NCBI GenBank assembly: GCA_045577455.1
Contig: JAZNIJ010000121.1
Span: forward strand, 1 to 16,708
Source of the DNA: SIG653 sp045577455
GTDB taxonomy: Bacteria; Bacillota; Clostridia; Oscillospirales; CAG-382
Length of the DNA: 16,708 nt
Direction: 5' to 3'
Shown: piece by piece, positions 9,379 through 15,780 of the stretch
Layout: each line of letters begins with the position of its first letter
Numbering within the stretch: the first letter of the stretch is position 1
Program-made: the position numbers and the translations under genes
Notes under the pieces: generated by a model
Databases searched by the model: none
What the model saw: the letters and a program-made list of their open reading frames with translations, nothing else
Told to the model about the DNA's origin: nothing

Positions 9379-9407
9379 TTGACACTGATTTTAAAAAAAG
9401 TTACAAT
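9379..9407 (+). promoter_or_regulatory. Strong sigma-A promoter of the capA-like gene
   Basis: A consensus TTGACA (9379-9384) lies exactly 17 nt from TACAAT (9402-9407). Transcription would begin near 9414, about 38 nt before the ATG, and the GGGAGG ribosome site is at 9440-9445. This is the best promoter in the window. Confidence 0.8.
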
Positions 9408-9451
9408 AAACACGAAAAAATGCAATTAAGTTAATTCCTGGGAGGATAATT

Positions 9452-10618
9452 ATGAAGATTTTATTTGCAGCAGATACAAGTTTTAATTATATTAAAAACT
9501 ATCCGGGCGATGATAAGGTTAAAAGTTCAATGTCTGAAGTTTCAAAGTTTTTTAGAAATGCAGATTTAAGCATTGTAAACCTTGAAAATATAATGGGCGT
9601 AAGAGAAAATTATGAACCTATTTTCAAATGCGGTCCGAATCTTATTTCAGAGGATAGTTTTTTAAATTACATAAAAGAATTAAATCCGACAGTTGTGGGA
9701 TTATCAAACAATCATACAGGCGACTATGGAGAAGATGCAATTTTTCATACACTGGAGTTACTTAATAAAAACAACCTGCCATACATTGGTGCAGGTAAAA
9801 ATATTACCGATGCATATAAACCGTTTGTTTTTGAAAAAGATGGTATAAAAGTTGGTATAATTGCCATTTGCGAAAATGAATTTGGTGGTGCAAAAGAAGA
9901 TAAAGCCGGTTCTTCCGCTTATAATCTTACAAGGCTAAAAAATGAACTTAATAATCTTAAAGAACAAAATATAAAAGGTATAGTATATTTCCATGGCGGA
10001 AATGAAAGAAATCCTTTCCCATCACCTGGAAAGAAAGAACTTTACCGTTTGTTTATAGATTTAGGTGCTTCAGCGGTTGTGGCAATGCATACACATTGTC
10101 CTCAAGGGTATGAAATGTATAACGGATGCCCGATTGTTTATAGCATGGGAAATTTCTTCTTTCCTGAAGAATCAAGCGATAATCCTAACCTTCTTCCTTC
10201 ATGGTTCTATGGATACATGGTTGAACTTGACTTTTTAAAAGACAGTATAAACTTAAAAACTATTCCTTATACATTTGATTTTGACGGTATCAGACTGCTT
10301 GAAAACGAAGAACTTAAAGATTTTAATAACTATCATAAATATCTGTGTGATGTTATTAAAGATGATGACAAACTATCAGCATATTTTAATGCATGGTGCA
10401 TAAAAGTTTGCCGTGTAGGAAGATCATCTTTAGAATTTAACGAGTCTATGATTAAAGAAAAAAACCAGAATGTTGCTATTGCAAGAAATAAATTTACCTG
10501 CGAAGCACATAATGAACTATGGAAAACTTATTATGCTCTTTGCTATGAGGAACGCCATAACGACTTTGATGATTTAATAAAGGAAATAGAAATTCTGCAA
10601 ACAATGAAATTAAAATGA
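9452..10618 (+). CDS. CapA-family metallophosphatase-fold protein, cytoplasmic
   Basis: The 388-residue protein matches the CapA/PGA_cap pattern throughout: AADTS near the N-terminus (D8), IVNLEN (N43, E45), GLSNNHTGDYG (N87, H88), YIGAGKN, a repeated YFHGGNE motif (H181, E185), MHTHCPQG (H213, H215) and IVYSMGNFFFPEE. These acidic, Asn and His residues are placed as in calcineurin-like metal-binding folds. Named members (CapA/PgsA) take part in poly-gamma-glutamate capsule export and are membrane-anchored. This protein has no signal peptide or membrane segment, so a capsule role is not supported. A soluble hydrolase or ligase acting on a glycan- or peptide-derived metabolite is a guess. It is monocistronic: its own promoter lies upstream and a terminator directly downstream, and it is transcribed away from GH20. 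The start has GGGAGG 6 nt upstream. Confidence 0.85.
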   Translation: MKILFAADTSFNYIKNYPGDDKVKSSMSEVSKFFRNADLSIVNLENIMGVRENYEPIFKCGPNLISEDSFLNYIKELNPTVVGLSNNHTGDYGEDAIFHTLELLNKNNLPYIGAGKNITDAYKPFVFEKDGIKVGIIAICENEFGGAKEDKAGSSAYNLTRLKNELNNLKEQNIKGIVYFHGGNERNPFPSPGKKELYRLFIDLGASAVVAMHTHCPQGYEMYNGCPIVYSMGNFFFPEESSDNPNLLPSWFYGYMVELDFLKDSINLKTIPYTFDFDGIRLLENEELKDFNNYHKYLCDVIKDDDKLSAYFNAWCIKVCRVGRSSLEFNESMIKEKNQNVAIARNKFTCEAHNELWKTYYALCYEERHNDFDDLIKEIEILQTMKLK

Positions 10619-10621
10619 TAT

Positions 10622-10667
10622 AAAAAAATTGCCTGTCCGCATTTATAAAATGCAGACAGGATTTTTT
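10622..10667. terminator. Bidirectional intrinsic terminator between convergent genes
   Basis: CCTGTC-c-GCATTT (10632-10644) pairs with AAATGC-a-GACAGG (10648-10660) around a 3-nt loop: 12 base pairs with one internal mismatch. A T-run follows at 10662-10667 on the plus strand. A-rich sequence at 10622-10628 gives a T-run on the minus strand. It should end both the capA-like transcript and the seven-gene minus-strand operon. Confidence 0.9.
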
Positions 10668-10682
10668 ATAATAATATTTAAC

Positions 10683-11306
10683 TTAATACAACTTTGTGAA
10701 TTCAAAAGATTTATCAATGCCTAATTTTTCAAGCGCTTCATCTTTTCTTTTTGCTATCTTTTCGTCAAGAGCATCAAAATAGTTATTGCCCTCGCAATCT
10801 ATATCGACAACGAAAGGACCGATTTTATCAAGCTTAAAAAACCAAGCCGCTTCAATTCTTCCAAGCTCGTCGTATAAATGAACATCCTGAACCTCGATTG
10901 AATCAACCCATAGGTTAGGGCTTACTGAACGCGGAGAAACATGAACGCATTTCATTTTCTTCATCATTTCTGCTGTTTTTTTACCCATTGTAGTTTTACC
11001 TACAATCATTTTAAGATTCCAATTTTCAACACTTTTTGCACCCCATTTTTCAAAACGGATACTTGAGGTTGGCATAAACGAAACAAGACGCCATTTACCG
11101 TTTTCTTTTACAACAATAGGGCCATTATGTATAAGCACATTCCTTGAATCAGTTGAAAACGGAAGAGTGTGACCTTCATCGAAAATATATTTCTGAAGCC
11201 TTGAACGGCAAGTAAAACATTCTCCGCTTATATATACTGTATCCCCTACTTTAAGTTTTGTGACATCTTCGTCGCAAAGAGGGGCATTTAAATAATATTC
11301 TGCCAT
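10683..11306 (-). CDS. Fumarase/tartrate-dehydratase-type hydro-lyase, beta subunit
   Basis: The 207-residue protein matches the C-terminal (beta) half of class I fumarases and the TtdB subunit of L-tartrate dehydratase. It has VGDTVYISG then FTCRS (about 20-35), HNGPIV (60-65), PTSSIR (79-84), a GKTTM glycine-rich turn, and LDKIGPFVVDIDCEGN near the C-terminus. With the alpha subunit at 12335-13252 it should form the dehydratase that adds or removes water across a carbon-carbon double bond of an organic acid. The usual TARDxAHxR motif reads TCRSRLQKY here, losing the Asp and His, which suggests another substrate. The alpha gene is not adjacent: an esterase gene lies between. I chose ATG 11306 because AGGGGTGA (11310-11317) is well spaced from it; a GTG at 11315 lies too close to the GGGG. 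It is the last gene of the operon. Confidence 0.82.
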   Translation of the reverse strand: MAEYYLNAPLCDEDVTKLKVGDTVYISGECFTCRSRLQKYIFDEGHTLPFSTDSRNVLIHNGPIVVKENGKWRLVSFMPTSSIRFEKWGAKSVENWNLKMIVGKTTMGKKTAEMMKKMKCVHVSPRSVSPNLWVDSIEVQDVHLYDELGRIEAAWFFKLDKIGPFVVDIDCEGNNYFDALDEKIAKRKDEALEKLGIDKSFEFTKLY

Positions 11307-11318
11307 TTGACTCACCCC

Positions 11319-12260
11319 TTAAAGTTCTGAAAATTCTTTAAAGCAACGATTATAAAATGCATCTGATATTGAATGAGGAACAAATGGCTCTAATGTAATA
11401 TCCTTTTCTGATTCAATATGAGAATAAGCCGAATATACAAACTGTGGAAGACATTCAGGGTCAGTAAGTCCCAATGAAATTGAAATAGGATTTTTAAGTA
11501 AAGATGCCATATTGTTTATATCAAAATATGTTAGGTTATCAAAAACCAAATCAGTATATTCGGGGTTGTGTCTTAAATAAGTGTGAATCTGCCCTAAGAA
11601 TCCAAGATTTTTTTCAACTCTTTGCTTTAAGCAGATAAAGCTTGGGATTGAAGCATAAGTTTTTATTACTTTACCGCTTAATGCAGCAGCTACAATAGCA
11701 AGTGCACCACCTTGGCTTACGCCATAACTTACAATTTTAGTCGGGTCAACTTCAGGTAAGGTTTCTATAACATCAATCGCTCTTATCGCATCTAAGAAAA
11801 TATTTCCCATATAGAAATTTTCTTTGGTAAGAACGCCTCTTGTCATAAGATTACCGCATCTGTCACCATTTTCATATTCTGCCCTATCAACAGTTGTACC
11901 ACCCTGCGAACGAACATCTATAGCAAAGCAACAAACGCCTGTAGCAACAATTTCATGGTAGATTTTTTTTGATAAACTTCCGCCGTGAAAACGAGCGATA
12001 CAAGGAAGTTTTTCTTTTCTTTTATGCACAGGAACAGAATAATATGCGTGTACCTTTGTGTTATCGTGAGTATTGTATATTATTTCGTATGTAGTGTACA
12101 TACTGTCAAAAGGTGTTTCTAATTTTATTCTTTCAATTTCAATAGGAATTTCTCTTAGTTTTTTAACTTTATCAGCCCAGAAACTTTCAAAATCATCTTT
12201 TTTAGTCATTGGGATAACTTGCCCCATAAGTTCTTTTTCTCTTTCATTTGCGTAGCTCAT
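11319..12260 (-). CDS. CE7-like (acetyl xylan esterase/cephalosporin-C deacetylase) alpha/beta hydrolase
   Basis: The 313-residue protein has an N-terminal FESFWADKVKKLREIP segment typical of the AXE1/CE7 family, then PCIARFHGG, AIDVRSQGG, YGVSQGG (nucleophile S182), GLTDPECLP (D267) and a C-terminal PHSISDAF (H296). This gives the expected Ser-Asp-His triad. CE7 enzymes remove acetyl groups from sugars or antibiotics. Two family hallmarks are altered: RGQ reads RSQ and the HE after the catalytic His reads HS. No signal peptide is seen, so it acts in the cytoplasm. It lies between the hydro-lyase subunits (74 nt from alpha, 12 nt before beta), suggesting it acts on an acylated substrate or product of the same pathway. 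ATG 12260 is preferred over GTG 12266 because AAGGAG (12269-12274) is 8 nt away. The exact ester is unknown. Confidence 0.82.
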   Translation of the reverse strand: MSYANEREKELMGQVIPMTKKDDFESFWADKVKKLREIPIEIERIKLETPFDSMYTTYEIIYNTHDNTKVHAYYSVPVHKRKEKLPCIARFHGGSLSKKIYHEIVATGVCCFAIDVRSQGGTTVDRAEYENGDRCGNLMTRGVLTKENFYMGNIFLDAIRAIDVIETLPEVDPTKIVSYGVSQGGALAIVAAALSGKVIKTYASIPSFICLKQRVEKNLGFLGQIHTYLRHNPEYTDLVFDNLTYFDINNMASLLKNPISISLGLTDPECLPQFVYSAYSHIESEKDITLEPFVPHSISDAFYNRCFKEFSEL

Positions 12261-12334
12261 ATCCACTACTCCTTCCTAATTAAGAACACTTTTTTAAAGT
12301 TGTTTTTTTTTAGTATAATTTATTGATTTACTGA

Positions 12335-13252
12335 TTATCTGTCACCGAACCACATCGGACTAGCCATTTTAATAACTTCGCCGTTTGCGTTTATTCTTGA
12401 TGATGCTCTTCTTGCCACCATACAGTTTGTGCTTGTTGCAACTGCAATCCCTGCTATATGGGTATATGCGTATTCAACATTGACTGCAAGCACTGATGTA
12501 TCCCCACCTGCACCAAGTATTCCGATACCAAGACTGTTAAGAGCCTCATATAAATCTTCTTCAATTTTTGCAAACATCGGGTCAGGATGTTTAGAACCTA
12601 CTGTTCTAAGACAAGCCGCCTCTTTTGCAAGATTTGCCGCAACATTGGCAGTTCCGCCTATACCGATACCAAGAACAGATGGCGGACACACTGCACCTGC
12701 TCTTGCAGATGCAACAAAGCTGTCAACAACAAATTTTTCTATACCTTTTATTCCATCGGCAAAAGCAACAATTCTGTGCCTTGTTCCGCCAAAGCATTCA
12801 CTGCCTCCTCCTTTTGCCGCATAAGACATTTCAATAAAATCTCCGTCAACGAACTGATATGTAAAATCGGGGATATTCATTCCTATATTGTTGCCGGGGT
12901 CGTAACCTGTTATAGGGTGCTTCATTGTTGCTCTTAAATAACCAAGCTCTGTAGCTTTGGCAACTGCACGACGCGCAGCGTTTTCAAGTTCAACAAATCC
13001 ACCTTCAAGTTCGCACTTGTTACCTACTTTAAAGTAGAATATAGGCCAACCTGTATCAACACAAAGAGGATTTTCTCTTACCTTTGACATTCCCATACTA
13101 TTTAAAGTTGCCTGAAGCCCTTTTTTTGCATCTTCGTTTGTTTCTCTTTCTATCGCCTTTTCGAATGCATCTTTAACATCCGAAGAAATTTCAGTTGCTC
13201 CTCTTTTTATTGTTTCAAAAAGAGCCTGTTCATAAACTTCTGTTTTAATCAT
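12335..13252 (-). CDS. Fumarase/tartrate-dehydratase-type hydro-lyase, alpha subunit (4Fe-4S)
   Basis: The 305-residue protein matches the N-terminal (alpha) domain of class I fumarases and TtdA. Three cysteines fit the [4Fe-4S] ligands: C64 in PLCVDTG, C189 in AVCPPSVLGIGIGG and C277 in TSTNCMVARR. KGGGSEC (147-153) and GIGILGAGGDTSVLAV (242-257) are also family blocks. The fourth iron of the cluster would bind substrate and carry out dehydration; such clusters are oxygen sensitive. The usual CQDTG reads CVDTG and KGGGSEN reads KGGGSEC. Family members include fumarase, mesaconase and tartrate dehydratase, so the substrate is open. The context (AtuA, DUF4387, esterase, AraC regulators) argues against a housekeeping TCA fumarase. 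The ATG is preceded by a weak AAGGGATGAG about 10 nt upstream. Confidence 0.88.
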   Translation of the reverse strand: MIKTEVYEQALFETIKRGATEISSDVKDAFEKAIERETNEDAKKGLQATLNSMGMSKVRENPLCVDTGWPIFYFKVGNKCELEGGFVELENAARRAVAKATELGYLRATMKHPITGYDPGNNIGMNIPDFTYQFVDGDFIEMSYAAKGGGSECFGGTRHRIVAFADGIKGIEKFVVDSFVASARAGAVCPPSVLGIGIGGTANVAANLAKEAACLRTVGSKHPDPMFAKIEEDLYEALNSLGIGILGAGGDTSVLAVNVEYAYTHIAGIAVATSTNCMVARRASSRINANGEVIKMASPMWFGDR

Positions 13253-13279
13253 TTTTTATACTCATCCCTTAATTATTGG

Positions 13280-13576
13280 TTATATTTCAATGTTTGCAAG
13301 TGGCATATGCATCTGACATCCGTAAATATCATTATCAAAAATACTTCCGCTTATTTCTTTTCTCGGGAAAGATATTTTTATTGATTTTACCTGCCTGTAA
13401 GTAATTATATCAATCTTTGAAGTATCAACGCCATATGCTTTTTTTATATCTTCTTTTGTTAAATTCTTTTCAATGTAATCCATATCCTCATCAGTTTTGA
13501 AAATAAGGTCAAAAGTAATAAAAAGAGGTCCTGCATTTTTACTGCGAAGTACATTTGTATAATCAATAAGTTTCAT
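13280..13576 (-). CDS. DUF4387-family small protein, probable partner of AtuA-like protein
   Basis: This 98-residue protein opens with LIDYTNVLRSKNAGPLFITFDLIF, resembling DUF4387, whose members are usually encoded next to, or fused with, AtuA-family proteins. That is its position here, 15 nt downstream of the AtuA-like gene. The Arg-Ser-Lys-Asn-Ala-Gly-Pro block (10-16 region) is the conserved core. Its likely role is as a small subunit of an AtuA complex; no activity is established to my knowledge. Two ATGs are possible. The AGGAGG site is only 3 nt from the one at 13582 and 9 nt from 13576, so I prefer 13576, which also gives the family-like MKLIDY start. Confidence 0.8.
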   Translation of the reverse strand: MKLIDYTNVLRSKNAGPLFITFDLIFKTDEDMDYIEKNLTKEDIKKAYGVDTSKIDIITYRQVKSIKISFPRKEISGSIFDNDIYGCQMHMPLANIEI

Positions 13577-13591
13577 TTTCATACCCCTCCT

Positions 13592-14905
13592 TTAAATATT
13601 TTCAATTACTGATTTTGATGTTTCCAGTAAGGAATCAACCTTTGCAAGATGGAATACTGAAAACTCATAAACAGGACCAACATGAATATCTGAAGGCGAG
13701 AACGGGAATGCAAGGTTGCCTGCGGTCGACTTTCTTCCCTCATAGTCACAATGAAGCATTCTGCTTCTTGCAAGAGCACAAACAGTATCTGCAATTTCCT
13801 GAGTTTTACCTACTACATCTATTATAATTCCAAACGAACTTTCTTCCCCACCGCTTGTTTTAAATGTAACTGTGTAGCTATCTTCAGGCAATGTGCCTTT
13901 AGTGTTATCCTTTACAAAATTAAGTACTGTTTCTTTTATAAAATCAAAATTCTTTATTGTAAGCGGATCATAAATTGTTGCAGGACAGATAGTTCTGTAG
14001 CCTGAACATTTAACACCCTCTAATTTCAATGTTTTTTCTTCTGCTTCAAAAAATTGTGAGCCTGAAACTCTGACTGTTCTATCACTAACCTGTTCAAATT
14101 TTGAATTGGTAAGATCGCATACTCCGTCAGGCTCATATATAAGATACGGATTGGACTGCTCATAAAGAGTATGTGCCGCAACGGTATTTACCGTACATTT
14201 TCTTATAGGGTTTGCAGGTGTAAGCTCGAAATAATCGTCATACATATATCCTTGCATTACATCTGCAGCAGCAACAGGTGTTGAACACATTGAGCCGCAT
14301 TCCATAATTTTAGCCATATGAAAAGCAAGTCCTTCTTTATATCCTTCGTATATACAAGGTGCTGCATAAATTGCTGTATCACACGCACGTCCGCAAATAA
14401 TAACATCACATTTTTCTTCAATTAATTTTATAATAGGTGCGATACCAATCTGACTAACTATTCTTTCGCTGTTTAAAACATCTTCTTTTAAAAGCGGCAT
14501 TTCATCGCTCATATTTATAATCTTACCTTCGTTAAGTTTTTTTGCAACGTATTCTTTTGTAACATCGGAATAAACTACCCCGAGTTTAAAGTGTAAATTC
14601 TTTTCTTTTGCAATTTCAAAAAGAATATCTTTAAGCCATTCAACATGCTTATCACTTCCTGCACCTCCGGCTGTGCCGATAATAAAAGGTGCTTTATGAG
14701 AAAGTGCTTTTGGAAGAGCAAGTGCTAAATCTCTTTTAACTGCTCCCCTGTCAGTAAAAGATTTTCCGCTTCCAAGATAGTACGGACCCGGGTCGGTTGA
14801 CCCTGCATCAACTCCGACATAATCGACTTTTTCTGAAAAAGCTATATTTAATCCTTCTTCACTATAACCGTAGCCTAACATACCACACAGTGATATAATT
14901 TTCAA
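13592..14905 (-). CDS. AtuA-family (DUF1446-type) protein
   Basis: The 437-residue protein shows the AtuA pattern: VGVDAGSTDPGPYYLGSGKS (about 30-49), then PFIIGTAGGAGSDKHVEWL (73-91), VIICGRACDTAIYAAPC, MECGSMCSTPV and, near the C-terminus, AGNLAFPFSPSDIHVGPVYEF. AtuA was named from acyclic terpene utilisation in Pseudomonas, but relatives are widespread in organisms without that pathway and their reaction is not established. The aspartate- and glycine-rich N-terminal loop and the cysteines of GRACD/MECGSMC may form an active site (inference). No signal peptide is present. I assign a TTG start at 14905: a perfect AAGGAGG (14914-14920) is 8 nt away and overlaps the stop codon of the upstream araC gene. 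The longer frame reaches an ATG inside araC, but then the ribosome site would lie within the coding sequence. DUF4387 follows directly. Confidence 0.85.
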   Translation of the reverse strand: MKIISLCGMLGYGYSEEGLNIAFSEKVDYVGVDAGSTDPGPYYLGSGKSFTDRGAVKRDLALALPKALSHKAPFIIGTAGGAGSDKHVEWLKDILFEIAKEKNLHFKLGVVYSDVTKEYVAKKLNEGKIINMSDEMPLLKEDVLNSERIVSQIGIAPIIKLIEEKCDVIICGRACDTAIYAAPCIYEGYKEGLAFHMAKIMECGSMCSTPVAAADVMQGYMYDDYFELTPANPIRKCTVNTVAAHTLYEQSNPYLIYEPDGVCDLTNSKFEQVSDRTVRVSGSQFFEAEEKTLKLEGVKCSGYRTICPATIYDPLTIKNFDFIKETVLNFVKDNTKGTLPEDSYTVTFKTSGGEESSFGIIIDVVGKTQEIADTVCALARSRMLHCDYEGRKSTAGNLAFPFSPSDIHVGPVYEFSVFHLAKVDSLLETSKSVIENI

Positions 14906-14913
14906 AATATTTT

Positions 14914-14920
14914 CCTCCTT
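14914..14920 (-). promoter_or_regulatory. AAGGAGG site setting a TTG start for the AtuA-like gene
   Basis: AAGGAGG sits 8 nt before TTG at 14905 and overlaps the TAA stop (14919-14921) of the upstream regulator. This arrangement suggests translational coupling between regulator and enzyme gene. Confidence 0.7.
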
Positions 14921-15755
14921 AATCTTCATCAACAGTTATATCTCTGCTTCCTACTACCTCGCTTGGATTTAAGGAAGTATGCTTTTTATAAAACCAGGAA
15001 AAATACGACGGTGAGTCAATTCCCACCATTTTAGATACTTCAACTATTGAATAAAGTCCGCTTCTTAATAAACTTGTTGCTTTTTTAATTTTTAAGTCGT
15101 TTATATATTTTGCAGGCGGAACTTTAAAATGCTTGGAAAAAAGCATACGGAAATGACTTTCAGATAAAAAGCACTCCTCCGCTGCATCCTTCGCTGTAAT
15201 TTTCTTATCAAAATTTTCTTCAATAAATTTAACTCCGTCTGCAATTCTTAAATAATCCTGAGATTTATTCTTTTCATGCAAATCAATAGATATATCAGTA
15301 AGAAGTTCAATAAGTTTTACTTTTATAAGTGCAGGTGGTTTTTTAAGACTTATAAAATATGCAATTTCAAAAAGTCTGTTCTTGTATTTTTTCCTTGTTT
15401 CTTTTGAGATTACAATAGGCTCATCAGAAAGTTTAAAAAGTTCTCCCGACGTACTTTTAAGTATAAATCTTAAACTGATAACATTAAAATCAGAAGATTC
15501 TTTCCCATCAACTGTATATTCAGATACATATCTGGATTCCATCGGAAAGTAAACGAAATCATCCTTGGTGAAATGGCATATTTTATCCGAAAAATTATGT
15601 GTTGTTTTAATATTTGCATAATATAAAAATCCGTTTGTAGGTCTTCCGTTTTCAGTGCAATCATAAGTTACATTACAATGATAATGAAATCTGTAATCCA
15701 CCAGATCAACATTGTAATCATATTTGTACAATTCGGCAAAATTTATAATTTTCAT
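14919..15755 (-). CDS. AraC-family regulator, second of a tandem pair
   Basis: The 278-residue protein has an N-terminal cupin-like sensor (about 1-120, with YRFHYHCNVTYDC and DDFVYFPM), a helical linker with LIKVKLIELLTDISIDL (143-159), and a C-terminal double helix-turn-helix. Helix-turn-helix 1 is near 188-207 (TAKDAAEECFLSESHFRMLF) and 2 near 236-257, ending in SPSYFSWFYKKHTSLNPSE, the AraC signature. It is likely an activator of the operon in response to a small molecule. It shares 100 of 105 residues with the upstream regulator over 161-265 but only about 53% over 1-120. It lies 25 nt after that gene and 13 nt before the AtuA-like gene, so it is co-transcribed with the enzymes. The start has AAGAGG about 8 nt upstream. 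Confidence 0.9.
   Translation of the reverse strand: MKIINFAELYKYDYNVDLVDYRFHYHCNVTYDCTENGRPTNGFLYYANIKTTHNFSDKICHFTKDDFVYFPMESRYVSEYTVDGKESSDFNVISLRFILKSTSGELFKLSDEPIVISKETRKKYKNRLFEIAYFISLKKPPALIKVKLIELLTDISIDLHEKNKSQDYLRIADGVKFIEENFDKKITAKDAAEECFLSESHFRMLFSKHFKVPPAKYINDLKIKKATSLLRSGLYSIVEVSKMVGIDSPSYFSWFYKKHTSLNPSEVVGSRDITVDED
14959..15005. repeat. 47-bp exact repeat at araC 3' end, copy 1
   Basis: Identical to 15815-15861. It encodes the FSWFYKKHTSLNPS end of the AraC DNA-binding domain, and near-identity continues into the preceding helix-turn-helix codons. Confidence 0.8.
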
Positions 15756-15780
15756 ATAAATACCTCTTACTGTTTTCTCT

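Noticed and set aside
9266..9385. A 40-residue N-terminal extension of the GH20 protein from a start at 9385
   Set aside because: It has no ribosome site, lacks family-like sequence, and spans the likely promoter. The ATG at 9265 has a GGGGG site at good spacing.
12267..12334. Terminator or internal promoter between alpha subunit and esterase genes
   Set aside because: The weak AT hairpin has a T-run only on the plus strand, where no gene ends, and the TATACT has no acceptable -35 box.
12429..12937. Several overlapping plus-strand frames of 70-131 codons
   Set aside because: They are antisense shadows of the hydro-lyase alpha gene; their residues are low-complexity by-products with no ribosome sites.
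12335..13252. Housekeeping TCA-cycle fumarase
   Set aside because: Family motifs are altered, the beta subunit is separated by an esterase gene, and the operon contains AtuA, DUF4387 and AraC regulators.
13592..14905. Acyclic terpene degradation pathway
   Set aside because: Only the AtuA family name suggests it. No acyl-CoA carboxylase, dehydrogenase or hydratase of that pathway is present.
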